Assembly: GCA_963837815.1 (NCBI GenBank)
Contig: CAWIOS010000009.1
Coordinates: forward strand, 868,001-932,000
Direction of reading: 5' to 3'
DNA from: Fen-1273 sp963837815
Lineage (GTDB): Bacteria > Bacteroidota > Ignavibacteria > UBA10030 > UBA6906
DNA length: 64,000 nucleotides
Of this stretch, positions 30,417 to 40,685 are shown piece after piece. Each line of letters starts with the position of its first letter. The stretch's first letter is position 1. A program made the translations under genes and the position numbers. Under the pieces are notes generated by a model. It was not told where the DNA came from. It ran no database searches and saw only the letters and a list, made by a program, of their open reading frames with translations.

Positions 30417-30833
30417 CTTTTCAACATCGTTTGTCTGGCACTCCTGTACACCGTAGTAGAATTCAACAGCAAAGGAGGTGAAGAAACCCGGGGGTTATTG
30501 ATACTACATTCCAAACTTCTTACCCGTTCTACTTTTCTGTGCTTTGGGTCACCTGTTTCGTGTGCGGCGCGGCACACATCCGGCGTTGATCAGATGGTGA
30601 TCCCGGTTTAGCACAGATCGCGTATTTCCAACTCCAATGTTTGTGCCGCTCTTCCCGGATGTCCGGAACGGATACTCGCAACGTGACGACTATTTTTCCA
30701 GAGGGATGCTGTGCGGTGAACAAGCCGGTAGGCCGGCGAATTTTCTGTTTTTGTTCCGGACTGCAACGCAGGGTCTTAACGACCTGGATCCACCCGTGGT
30801 ACGCAACCCAGCAAACACATAAGGAGGTTCAAT
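30417..30833 (+). other. Long untranslated leader with orphan Shine-Dalgarno site
   Basis: About 410 nt without a convincing gene. AAAGGAGGTGAA (30471-30482) is the strongest ribosome-binding sequence in the window, yet no ATG or GTG follows within range; the next TTG is 16 nt away and opens only ~38 codons of unremarkable sequence. Directly after it AACCC-GG-GGGTT can form a small hairpin. Further down, GCCGG-TAGG-CCGGC (30724-30737) is another hairpin. The real receptor site is AAGGAGGT before ATG 30834. The stretch could be a regulatory leader or contain a small RNA; I see no known riboswitch class. Confidence 0.4.
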
Positions 30834-33787
30834 ATGCAACGTAAGCTTTTGTTTCTTCTATTGATCACGGCGCTTGTTCCGTGCCTGATGTTCGCATCAG
30901 GGAAGATCAAGGGCAAGGTGGTCGATGCAGGCTCGGGTGAGCCGCTCGTGGGGGCGAATGTCCTCGTCGTCGGGACCTCGATGGGCGCCGCGACGAATGT
31001 TTCCGGCGAGTTCACGGTCCTGAGCGTTCCCGCCGGGACATATACACTGAAGACCAGCTATGTCGGATACCAGGTGATCACGCTCTCCAACGTCCGCGTG
31101 AACGACGAACTCACAACGGAGTCGAATTTCAAGCCTTCCCGCCGAGGGAGTGGAGGTCGCAACGATCACAATTGTTGCCGAGCGGCCGATGGTCAACAAA
31201 AGCGCCACGAACGCCGTGCGCATCATCGACAATGAATTCTTCGACAAGATTCCTGCCCGCGGTCTGGATGCGGCCGTAGCGCTTCAGCCGGGGGTGTACG
31301 CAGCGGGCACAACCGTGTACATCCGGGGTGGCCGCCCGGACGAAGTGGGGTATAGCGTGGAAGGTGTCGGCGTGAGCGATCCCCTCTACGGAGGGCGCGG
31401 GCTGAGCGTGACGGCGGAAGCTGTCGAGCAGGTGCAGGTCCTGGCCGGCGGCTACAATGCGGAGTACGGCGGCGCGAACGCTGGGATCGTTTCATCGCAG
31501 CTCCGCACCGGAAGTTCAGATACCTGGAAGGGCTCGATTCTCGGGGAGACCGACCGGTATACTCAGGTGGGCGATAACTCCCTCGGGGGTTACTCGTACG
31601 GCTATGGAGACGTGACGGCTACGATCGGCGGACCGGCACCCATTCTTGGAAACAAGCTTCGTCTCTTCGCAAGCGGGGAGAATACATACTACCGTGACCA
31701 GAATCTGGCAGTCCATTCCTCTCCCGTCTCTTTTGTCGGTCGAATGCTCTGGTTTCGGATCCGCTCCTGACTCCTGCGCACCCGACAATGGGACAATCGG
31801 ATACGCTCAATCTGGTCCTTCCCGGGTTCAGCCAGGGGGGTGGCGGCGACAATCACTGGATCGCCACGCGGTACTGCCTTATTGGACCTCAGTACACTCC
31901 AGGTCCGTTTCTCCGGGAGCTACGGATATGAGGCATTGCATGAACAGTATACGTACGCGGACATACTGGATCGAGTCCGTCTCCCGCTCGACATAACGAG
32001 GGATGGTCTCCTGAATCTCCGCGTCTCTCACTTCGTCACTCCGACATTGTTTTATGAGGCAAATTTCAGCTATTACAATAACACCTACGTGTCGGAGGAT
32101 CCGCAATTGCTGGGGAACATCTTTTCATACGGCGATCCTGCGGCAAATGCGGCACTCGGATACAATCTGGAATACCAGTCGATCATCGAAACAGTAGTCC
32201 AACTGGCCTGCGTATACATTTTTCGGCGGCAACTTCGGATTGAACGCGCCCGGTTCACAGATAGCCGGATACGACAAGAGAAGCGAAAAATCATTCGGCG
32301 GCAAGATCGATCTGACCGATCAGTTGTCGCAGAATGAGATCAAGGTCGGGGGAGAATACACGAGATATACGGTCCGGCGCTATAATCCCTCAACGCCTTT
32401 GCGTTTTACAAGATGAGCAGCGGCTTCAGGACTGCGCTTCAGGAACTCCTCCTGAAAACAGGTGCTGTCGGAACAGATGCATATGGATATGATGCGTTCG
32501 GAAATGAGATCAACGGGGACGTTCTTACCCCCGACGGTGCGCTTCTGGAATTGGGCCCGCGCCATCCGGTAGAGGCGGCCGCCTATCTGCAGGACAAGAT
32601 CGAACTCTCCGACATCATACTGAACCTCGGATTGCGATGGGACTATATCAATCCCGACAGCAAGAATGTCTCCGATCCTACGGCTCTTAACTTCGACGGG
32701 GACGGCTTTATAATCGACCAGTCTGTCCTCGCGACGAAAACGACATCGCAGGTGAGTCCGCGAATCGGCTTCTCATTCCCGGCCACGGATCGGACAGTCT
32801 TTCATGCCTCGTTTGGCAAGTTCATACAGCAGACGAAGTTGCGCGACTCGTATATGGGGCCGGGCGCATGGTGGGCGAGTGGCGTATTCGGGGCGGTAGT
32901 TACAAATAGCTGGGGATGGGGTCTGGAGCCGACGCGAACAACGCAGTATGAAGTCGGTTTTTCGCAGCAGATGTCGGATTTTGCGTCCTTTGATATCACG
33001 TGGATTCTATAAAGATATCATGGACCAGGTCACGTTGAATTATTACATTCCGACAACCGCTACGGGCAAACCGTACTATGCACTCGTGAACGGGGACTTC
33101 ACCAGCTCCAAGGGGGTTGAATTCAAGTTCAATCTCCGCAGGGTCAATCGTATCTCTGCTCAGTTGAATTACACATTCTCCGACACGCGCAGCACGGGCA
33201 CCAACACTCAGAACGCAGCCGGTCTCTGGTCGGCGGGTTCCGTGGTGGCACTGCCGAAATATCTCACTCCGGTCGATTTCAACGCGCCCAGTCGGGGTAA
33301 CGTCATTCTTGACTACCGTTTCGCGAAGGGTGACGGAGGTTCGGTTCTTCAGCAGTTGGGCCTTGACATGCTTCTCCAGTTCAATAGCGGTCACAGCTTT
33401 ACGCGCCTTCTCATCGACCAGTTCGGTCCGGTCGGCAACGCGGACCCGCGGTTCCGTGAGCCTGTTGAACCTATTGGAGCCTCGACGACCCCCTGGTTCT
33501 TCCAGCTCGACGCGCGTCTGGACAAGACATTCAGCATCGGGACGCTGGACCTCAACGTCTATATCTACGTCATCAATCTGCTGGATACCGACAATCCGAT
33601 CAATGCATTCCTCCGGACCGGAGATCCCAAGAATGATGGCTGGCTCGCGACACCGACTGGCCAGGCAGCGCTTGCCCAATACGGCCCGCAGCTCGCCGAT
33701 CTCTATAATGCACGTTACAATGGCGAGAACTCCGGGAACTTCGGATCGCCGCGCCAGATCCGTTTTGGATTGAAATTGGACTACTAA
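30834..33787 (+). pseudogene. TonB-dependent receptor with carboxypeptidase-regulatory-like domain, six frameshifts
   Basis: Outer-membrane receptor. Order: signal peptide (MQRKLLFLLLITALVPCLMF), carboxypeptidase-regulatory-like domain (GKVVDAGSGEPLVGANVLVV to GTYTLKTSYVGYQ), plug (YIRGGRPDEVGYSVEGVGVS), then a 22-strand-type barrel ending in an aromatic residue (RFGLKLDY). The reading frame changes six times: extra C near 31134, missing T near 31740, extra G near 31870, extra C near 32199, missing C near 32388, extra A near 33004. Correcting them gives exactly 984 codons, i.e. 983 aa plus stop, with no other stop. Most lie in short homopolymers, so sequencing error is as likely as true decay. 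SD AAGGAGG precedes ATG 30834. It is the first gene of the receptor/CTD/PorV cassette. Confidence 0.8.
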
Positions 33788-33807
33788 TCACCAGGGAGGC
33801 TGATCAC

Positions 33808-36800
33808 ATGATTTCGACGCGAAGGATTTTCAAGTCAATCCTTGGGGTGTCTGTTGTTCTGCTTGTTGCCGTGCCCCTGGTCCTTGCCGCCGAGGCAGGC
33901 CCTCAAAAAAGGGAAATCACTGCATAAAACAACGACGAATAACTACTACACCCCGTTTCTCATTAACGATGTATTCAACTACTACGGAAACAACGGTGAC
34001 GGTTCGATCAACAATTACCGGTCTGACAACGAAGGGTTTGAGTACCCGAAGGGATCCGGAGGGAACGTCATTTATGAAGATGGCATCGTGTGGGGGTGCT
34101 TCACCAAGCCGGACACGCTCTTGCATGTCGGTGGTTCGACGTATAACCACGGCATGCAGGCTGGTGCCATCCTCACGCCCGGGACGAGCGTCACATCGCT
34201 TGCCACAGCGGATAATCCGTCCCTGCCGGGATACCGCATCTACCGCGTGAGACCGGACATCAACCCGAAAATTCCGTTCTCTCAGGTGCAGGACCTTCTT
34301 AATAACACTGAAGTCACGTTCATCGGCCGCTATATCTCCACATCGGCGCAGACTCTTTACAACCAGTATATTAAGGACTGGAACGAATGGCCTGCGTCAC
34401 AGGGTGCGCCGTATACCGACGTGAACGGCGACGGAAAGTACGATCCGGCGGTTGATATCCCGGGTCGTCCCGGCGCAGACCAGACACTCTGGTATGTCGC
34501 CAATGATCTCGACCCCTCGCTCGTTTCCAATCTCTACTCCTCGACGCCGATCGGCCTCGAGATGCAGAAGACCATATGGGGATACAACCGCTCCGGCGCG
34601 CTCGGCAGCACGATATTCATCAGCACGCTCCTCATCAACAAGAGCGGGGTCGAGCTCGATTCCATGTTCGTGTCACAATGGGCCGACCCGGATCTGGGCT
34701 ACGCCGGCGACGACTTCGTCGGCTGCGACACAACCCGGAGTCTCGGCTATGTCTACAACGGTCTGCCTGTCGACAAGGTGTACGGCGTGGCGGTCCCTGC
34801 CGGCGGATTCGAATTCTTCCAGGGACCGAGGGTTGTTTCTCCGGGGGATTCGGCCGTCTGGCGCGGTAATCGCATATACGGATGGAAGAACCTTCCGATG
34901 TCGGCATTCTACTTCTTCACGCAGGGGAACGCGAAATACGCCGATCCACCCCTCGGCGCCGGGAACGGCGGCGACATACAGTTCTACCGGCTGATGAACG
35001 GGCGCATTGCCTCGAACGGTGCCCCGTTCACTGACCCGAACACCGGACTTCCCTCGAAATTCTGCATGCCGGGGAACCCGCTGACAGGTCAGGGCTGGAT
35101 CGACGGCCAGGAAGTAGGTCCGCAGGACAGGAGGATGGGAATGGTCTCCGGTCCGTTTACAATGGCTCCGGGTGATTCGCAGGAAGTCGTCGTTGCGAAC
35201 CTGGCCGGACTCGGGAAGGACCGCATCTCCAGCATTTCGGTGCTGTGGTGGTATTCGGACCTCGCTCTGGCCGCGTACAACGATCTGTTTGTTCTCCCGT
35301 CTCCTCCCCCGCAGCCGAAAGTGACATTCGCCGCTCTCGACAGGGAAATCGTTCTCTCGTGGGGGGACACATCCTCGGCCTCGCTTGAATCCTTTACGAG
35401 CAAGGGATACGGATTCGAGGGATACAACGTCTATCAATACCCCGCGGCCAACACGCAGAATCCGACACTTCTTGCGACGTACGACAAGAAGGACGGTATC
35501 ACTGTGGTCTTCGATAATGCCTACGACCCGAGCACGGGGTACGTTATCAGGAAACCCGTGGAGTTCGGCGGCGATTTCGGCATATCGCATTCTATCGATA
35601 TCAAGACGGACAAACTAAACAACACGGGCCTTAACAACGGGTCGAATTACTACTTTGCCGTCACGACGTACAGCGTCAACCCCACAGTCGGGGCGAACCC
35701 GGTATTCCTTGAGAGCCCTGCGACAATACTGAAGGATACGCTGGCGTATTCTACAGGCATAGTTCCTCATTCGGTGAATCCGGGGTACAGGCTCGGATCG
35801 AATGTCGGGGATACGATCATGGCAAATCACGTTTCCGGGATTGCCGATGGCGGCCCCTACATTAAATTCATTGATCCGACAAGGGTGCCTGCGGGGAACT
35901 TCGAGATACAGGTCGTCGTGCAGGACTCTGTCAACAGCGGCGGCGTCACCGTACCGAACCCGCGCTGGCAGCTTCTCGATGTCAGCACAGGCAGTATCGT
36001 CATCCCGCCGTCACTGGACTACACAACCGGATCCCAGAACCAGATGTTCCTCGGTATGCAGGTCGGGCTGGGCGCAGTTCCGCTCTATAAATACGGGAAA
36101 GAGGTCTCACAGGTTCTCTGGACCGGCCCGTCTGCGTACAACTTCTCGACGGTCAATGCCGGGAGCGGGAGCCCCGGAGATCTTGAGAATACGGACGGGA
36201 TCTACGTGGGGAACGACTTCTTCGGAGACGGAATACTCAATCCGGTGGACGTGAAGTCGGACATTGCGATCGAGTTCGTGGGGAAGGGGCAGGGACAGAA
36301 CGCATACGACTTCGTCCGGGCGAGCACCGGGTCGACCGGCTCTCCCTTCCAGGGATTCTATCCGCAGCCGTTCAATGTCTGGCAGCTCAATCCTGACGGA
36401 TCCCATATGCGGCAGCTCGACTTCTGCTTCATGGAGAAAACGGGCTCCGCGTACTACGACAGCGTGTGGTCCCCGGGTGCTGCTTCCAGCGACCGTGAAT
36501 ACTGGTTCGTCATACTGGAGGGATACACCCCGACTGCGAAGGCCAAATATACTGGTTCAACGCTGGGGTCGGCACTTTCGGCGGACAGCGTTCTGTATTC
36601 AGGCTGGTTCACGCTGACCGACGCGACGAAGCCCGGGTATGTGACGGGCGACAAGTGGACGATAAAGGCGACGAAGCTCCTGACCACCGCAGACAAGTGG
36701 GATTGGAACACCTCGGCAAAGCTCGCGGTCTATGCCAAGGCGGCCGCGCAGGCGGACGTGACAAAAATCAACGTCTTCCCGAACCCGTATGTCGGGTTCA

Positions 36801-37075
36801 ACCCGCAGGAGACAAACAAGTACGCGCGGTGGGTGACTTTCACACATCTGCCTTCGAAGGCGACGATCAGGATATTCACACTGGCCGGAGTCCTCGTGCG
36901 GACGATCCTGAAGAATGACAACTCGCAGATGATTCAGTGGGATCTCAACAACACGAACGGCTATCCCGTCGCGGCCGGCATGTACATCGCCTATATCGAC
37001 ATGCCGGACCTCGGGGTAACCAAGACACTGAAGCTGGGAGTCATTCCGGAACAGCAGTACCTGGATCGTTATTAG
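33808..37075 (+). CDS. Large secreted surface protein with T9SS-like C-terminal domain (frameshift after signal peptide)
   Basis: About 1087 aa. ATG 33808 has GGGAGG upstream and encodes a signal peptide (MISTRRIFKSILGVSVVLLV, then a VLAA/EAG-type cleavage site). This frame stops at 33927; removing one A from the A6 run at 33905-33910 joins it to the open frame that runs to 37075. Without the fix the frame opens at an internal ATG, 33842. The middle has a fibronectin-III-like stretch (about VTFAALDREIVLSWGD). The last ~90 residues (INVFPNPYVGF, then GMYIAYIDMPDLG and TLKLGV) resemble T9SS or FlgD-like C-terminal domains of FCB exported proteins. There is no lipobox. Ligand unknown. Linked to the receptor (20 nt) and the PorV-like gene (32 nt). 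Confidence 0.7.
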
Positions 37076-37107
37076 TCTACGCGTTGGATAACCAAAGGAG
37101 ATTTTCC

Positions 37108-38154
37108 ATGAAGAAAAAGACAATGCGCATGGCGGCGTGGCTGATGATCCTGGTGACTGTCGCCACTGTTGCTTTCGCCTCCAACCCGGACAGGACCGGA
37201 ACAGCGGGTGCGACCGAGTTGTCCATTCCTGTCGGCGCCCGCGGCATCGCAATCGGAGGCTCGTACATGGTATTTGCCACCGGGGCTGATGCGATCTATT
37301 ATAATCCCGCAGGCCTCGCTTCACAGACCTCCAGCGTGGAAGCGCTGGTCTCCAGCATGAACTACATTGCCGATATCGGCGTTGTGTATGGCGCCCTCGG
37401 GGTGAAGGCCGGAGATTTCGGCACACTCGGGTTCACCATAAAGTCGATCAACTTCGGCACCATCCCGGTAACGACCGTCGATTTCCCCGACGGGAATGGG
37501 TCGACGTACTCGCCGACGTACATCACGATAGGCGCCACGTACGCGAAGGCGCTGACGGACAGGATTTCGTTCGGGTTCACTGTCTCTCTCGTGTCGGAGC
37601 GCATACTGGAGATGAGCGCGAACGGCGTGGCCTTTAACGCCGGCATCCAGTATCACAACCTCGCGGTGCAGGGGCTGGACCTCGCGGTGACGGTGAAGAA
37701 CATCGGTCCGTCGATGACATTCAGCGGCTCGGATCTCCTGACGACTGCCACATCAGCTACCGGGCAGCGGGGACCCCAGTTCTACAGCATCAACGCCGCG
37801 TCATTTGACCTCCCGTCACTGATGGAAATCGGCCTCTCATACACGCGGAAGTTTGGTGAGAGCAACGTCATATCTGTCGGAGGTCTCTACCGGGACAATA
37901 ACTACCTCGACGACGAGTACAACGTGGGCGCCGAGTACGGCTTCAATAACAACTTCTTCCTGCGGGGGGGCTACACGTTCTCCCCCCAGGCGGCGAAGGA
38001 TCCGACCGGTGCGAGCAGCTATCTGTATGACTACAGCTTCGGGGCCGGCGTTCATTATCCTGTCGGTGATGTGGATCTGTCGCTCGACTATGCGTACCGG
38101 CACTTGAAGTACTTTACTCCAAGCAACGTCATCTCTCTTCGTATCGGCTTCTGA
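37108..38154 (+). CDS. PorV/PorQ-family outer-membrane beta-barrel protein
   Basis: 348 aa. Signal peptide MKKKTMRMAAWLMILVTVAT ending in AFA, then the family start TELSIPVGARGIAIGGSYMV and the hallmark ADAIYYNPAGLA. Alternating strands continue to a terminal Phe (SNVISLRIGF), as expected for a BAM-assembled FadL-like barrel. ATG 37108 has AAAGGAG upstream. In T9SS, PorV carries CTD-bearing cargo to the cell surface. Its place right behind a CTD-like protein suggests a dedicated partner, which is inference. It could also be one of several UPF0164-type paralogues with another role. Confidence 0.85.
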   Translation: MKKKTMRMAAWLMILVTVATVAFASNPDRTGTAGATELSIPVGARGIAIGGSYMVFATGADAIYYNPAGLASQTSSVEALVSSMNYIADIGVVYGALGVKAGDFGTLGFTIKSINFGTIPVTTVDFPDGNGSTYSPTYITIGATYAKALTDRISFGFTVSLVSERILEMSANGVAFNAGIQYHNLAVQGLDLAVTVKNIGPSMTFSGSDLLTTATSATGQRGPQFYSINAASFDLPSLMEIGLSYTRKFGESNVISVGGLYRDNNYLDDEYNVGAEYGFNNNFFLRGGYTFSPQAAKDPTGASSYLYDYSFGAGVHYPVGDVDLSLDYAYRHLKYFTPSNVISLRIGF

Positions 38155-38237
38155 GAGTGCGCCGGGGAGTTCCCGGGAATGGAGCATCGTTCTTATTTGG
38201 CACTGTTCCTTCCCGTGGTATCGTCAGTTACAAATGC

Positions 38238-38268
38238 GGAAGGTTGGCGGCGGAGCCGCCAACCTTCC
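38238..38268. terminator. Perfect hairpin after the PorV-like gene
   Basis: GGAAGGTTGGCGGC (38238-38251), loop GGA, and its perfect complement 38255-38268: a 14-bp stem. There is no U-run beyond TT, so it is better seen as a strong hairpin or factor-assisted terminator than as a textbook intrinsic terminator. It marks the end of the receptor cassette. Confidence 0.6.
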
Positions 38269-38299
38269 TTCATGTAGGGGACTGCCTCCCGCACCATCC

Positions 38300-40661
38300 A
38301 TGTCGTATCCACCCTTCCGTGATCATCCTTTGACTCGCGCTATTTGTGCAGGCGCCTTCGGCGCAATCCTCGTTTCGGTTTTCTGTTCCGCCCGGTCGCC
38401 GTCCGGGGAGACGTCGCGCTATTTTCCGGAAACGGGAAAGGAGGCTCTGTATCAAAGGGGGCTTGACCTGAAGACGCCGGCCACGGTGATGGTGCTTGCG
38501 GGGGAGCCCGGGGAAGAGGACCTTACGACGATGACTCTTCTGCGAATGGAAACGGGGGCGCGTGTCGTCGCGGTCTATCTTTCCAATGGGGGGGAAAAGC
38601 CTTCCGATGACAGGGATGAGATACCGTATGTGACGGCGGGGCGGAGAAAAGAGGAATCATGCCGGGCGCTTTCACGGATCGGTTGCACCCCTTTCTTCCT
38701 GAACTGCCCGGATCTGCCCGTCGCGACCGGCAGGGGGGAGCCTGCGGAAGCCTGGGAGCGGGATTCTGCAAGGGTGCGGGTCGCCTCCGCGGTCGACCGA
38801 TTCAGGCCCGATTGTGTCCTCATCGGACGGGGATTGATCCGGTCGGATTCGGCAAGAACGCTTCTCCTCATCCGTGCGTGTGCGGATCTCGCCGGACTTC
38901 CGCGCCAACCCGCCATCGACGGCGGGAAAGCTGCGAGGGCGTGGAGAATTCCAAGAGTTTTTGTGGAGGTCGATTCGGCGGAAGGGTCTGTGCCTGTGAA
39001 CGCGGACCGTATTCATCCGTACTGGAGGAAGTCGTATCTCGCGATCGCGCTCGATGCCTGGCGGGAATATGCATCGCTCCGGTTTACGCTCGGGGAAAGA
39101 TCGCTGATGCCGGTCCATTGGTACCGCCGTGTCGCTCCTGTGCCGGCCGGCGGAGCACGCTCCCTGCTCGGCGGAGAGCCCCGTCTGACAGCCGACCTCG
39201 CCCGGGTGAACAGTGCGATCATGCTCGGGCTTGACCTTGCCGGGAAAAACAGGAAAAAGGACTGCCTTACCGTGGTCGCAGAGGCGATTGCGCGCACCGA
39301 GAATCTGATTGTGTCAAGGCGAGGCCTCATGAATCCCCTGGAGGAGCGTGTTCTCGCCCGGTGGAAGGACGGACTGGAGGATTTCAGGTGTTCTCTTGAC
39401 GGTGTTTCCGCCGATATTCAGCCGAGCGACAGCATCCTTTCCGAGCGGCAGGTATTTTTTCTCCGGATACGGTCCGTCCATTTCCCGGTCCCCGCCGGAG
39501 AGACGGAAATCATGTTCCCGACCGGGGGAAATTCTTCATGGGTGATCAATGAGTCGGGGAAGACTCGGTTCCCGCTTACGAATCCCCCCCAGGAGTTTCG
39601 CATACTCTCCCCTGAGAAACTGGAATGGAACTACCCCGCCTCCCTCTACGGTCTGGGGAGCTCCGAAATGCGGACTGTAATACCTTACTTCATAGTCCAC
39701 AGGGACAAAGACCGGGCGCTCAATTTCGCGTACCGGGGGGAAGTGCCCCTGATGATCGGACCCGGACGCGCTCTTCAGGTGCTTACGCCTGTGGTCCGTA
39801 TGACATCCGGGGAGGAGGTCAGGTTCGCACTCTACAATATCACGCGTCAGCTGATGAAAGCCGAAGCATGGGTGAAAGACTCCATCATTGCGGATTCCCG
39901 CGTCCAGGTCTCCCTGGCCCGGAAGGACGATATCACAATGAATCGGCTCCCGCTCGCATGGCAGGATACGACGGAGGGGGGGACCACCTGGCGGAGATAC
40001 GCATCGGCAAGCTGGGGGTGGGGCGTTTCCTGGTGCGCCCATTAGCACATGCGTGTGGATTCCGCCGTGGTAGCGGGTCTTGTGAGTGGTATGCCGGGAG
40101 GGATAATTGAAACGTCCCTGCGCCGGCTTCATGTGCGATCGGTGATTCTCGATTCTGCCGCCCTTCGGGCGCAAATGTGGGATCGATGCTCGGTCATCAT
40201 CATCGACAGGAACGCACTGGCACTCCGGCCTGACATTGCCGGTCAGGCGGCTCGCCTTCGAATGTGGGTCGAATCAGGGGGGCGTATTCTCATTTTCCCG
40301 CAGCACGGGCTTCCGGACAGTCAGGCGCAGCCGTTCCCGGAATTCCGCTTCGAAGAGGATGTGACCTCTCCTTCGGACAGCGTCGGCATGCCGGACGAAT
40401 CACTTTGCGTGTTCCCGAATCCCCTCACTCAGTCTGACTGGGAGCACTGGTCGGTGTCCCGCTCGACCGACCGCATCATTCCCCGTGCGGGTCTGAAGAC
40501 CGATCTGGTTGCGGGTACTATTGATCTGCGGCAGGCCTTCATCCTGCGGGCTCCCTCCGGCCGGGGATAGCCTGACAGCCGTCTCGCTGGACTTCGGTCA
40601 CCAGCTTGAGACGCTCCACACAGGTGCCTGCAGGATATTCGCCAACCTTCTCTCACGGTGA
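38300..40661 (+). pseudogene. Long PIG-L/LmbE-type protein, degenerate metal site, three frameshifts
   Basis: Restored length 786 aa. The N-terminal third follows the PIG-L/LmbE fold pattern (VMVLAGEPGEEDLTTMTLLR, VVAVYLSNGGE, RRKEESCRALSRIG), the C-terminal third the Rossmann-like half of long family members (AVVAGLVSGMP, SGGRILIFPQHG). The usual His-Pro-Asp-Asp zinc motif reads EPGEED, and the later His-rich motif after PDCVLIGRG is absent, so deacetylase activity is doubtful. The frame shifts near 39982 (G7 run, one G short), 40041-40048 and 40563; correction gives a clean stop at 40659. ATG 38300 is preferred because the upstream frame crosses the hairpin at 38238. Confidence 0.65.
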
Positions 40662-40685
40662 TCAGGACGGGGCTGCATTCCTGAT

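Noticed and set aside
30498..30614. Short TTG-started frame of ~38 codons behind the orphan ribosome-binding site
   Set aside because: Spacing of 16 nt is too long, the start is weak and the peptide has no recognisable feature.
30722..30739. Partial match to the B12-box of cobalamin riboswitches upstream of a TonB receptor
   Set aside because: Most box positions fit, and a B12-responsive receptor would make sense in a cell with class II reductase. But the conserved upstream core of the riboswitch is missing and the match is explained by a simple GCCGG-TAGG-CCGGC hairpin. A covariance search for the cobalamin family would decide.
33842..33935. ATG 33842 as true start of the CTD protein
   Set aside because: The resulting N-terminus (MGCLLFCLLPCPWSLPPRQA) is the signal-peptide DNA read in the wrong frame; ATG 33808 has the ribosome-binding site and a proper signal peptide.
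38234..38299. Earlier ATG for the PIG-L-type gene
   Set aside because: Translation would run through the perfect 14-bp hairpin, and the added residues simply encode the repeat.
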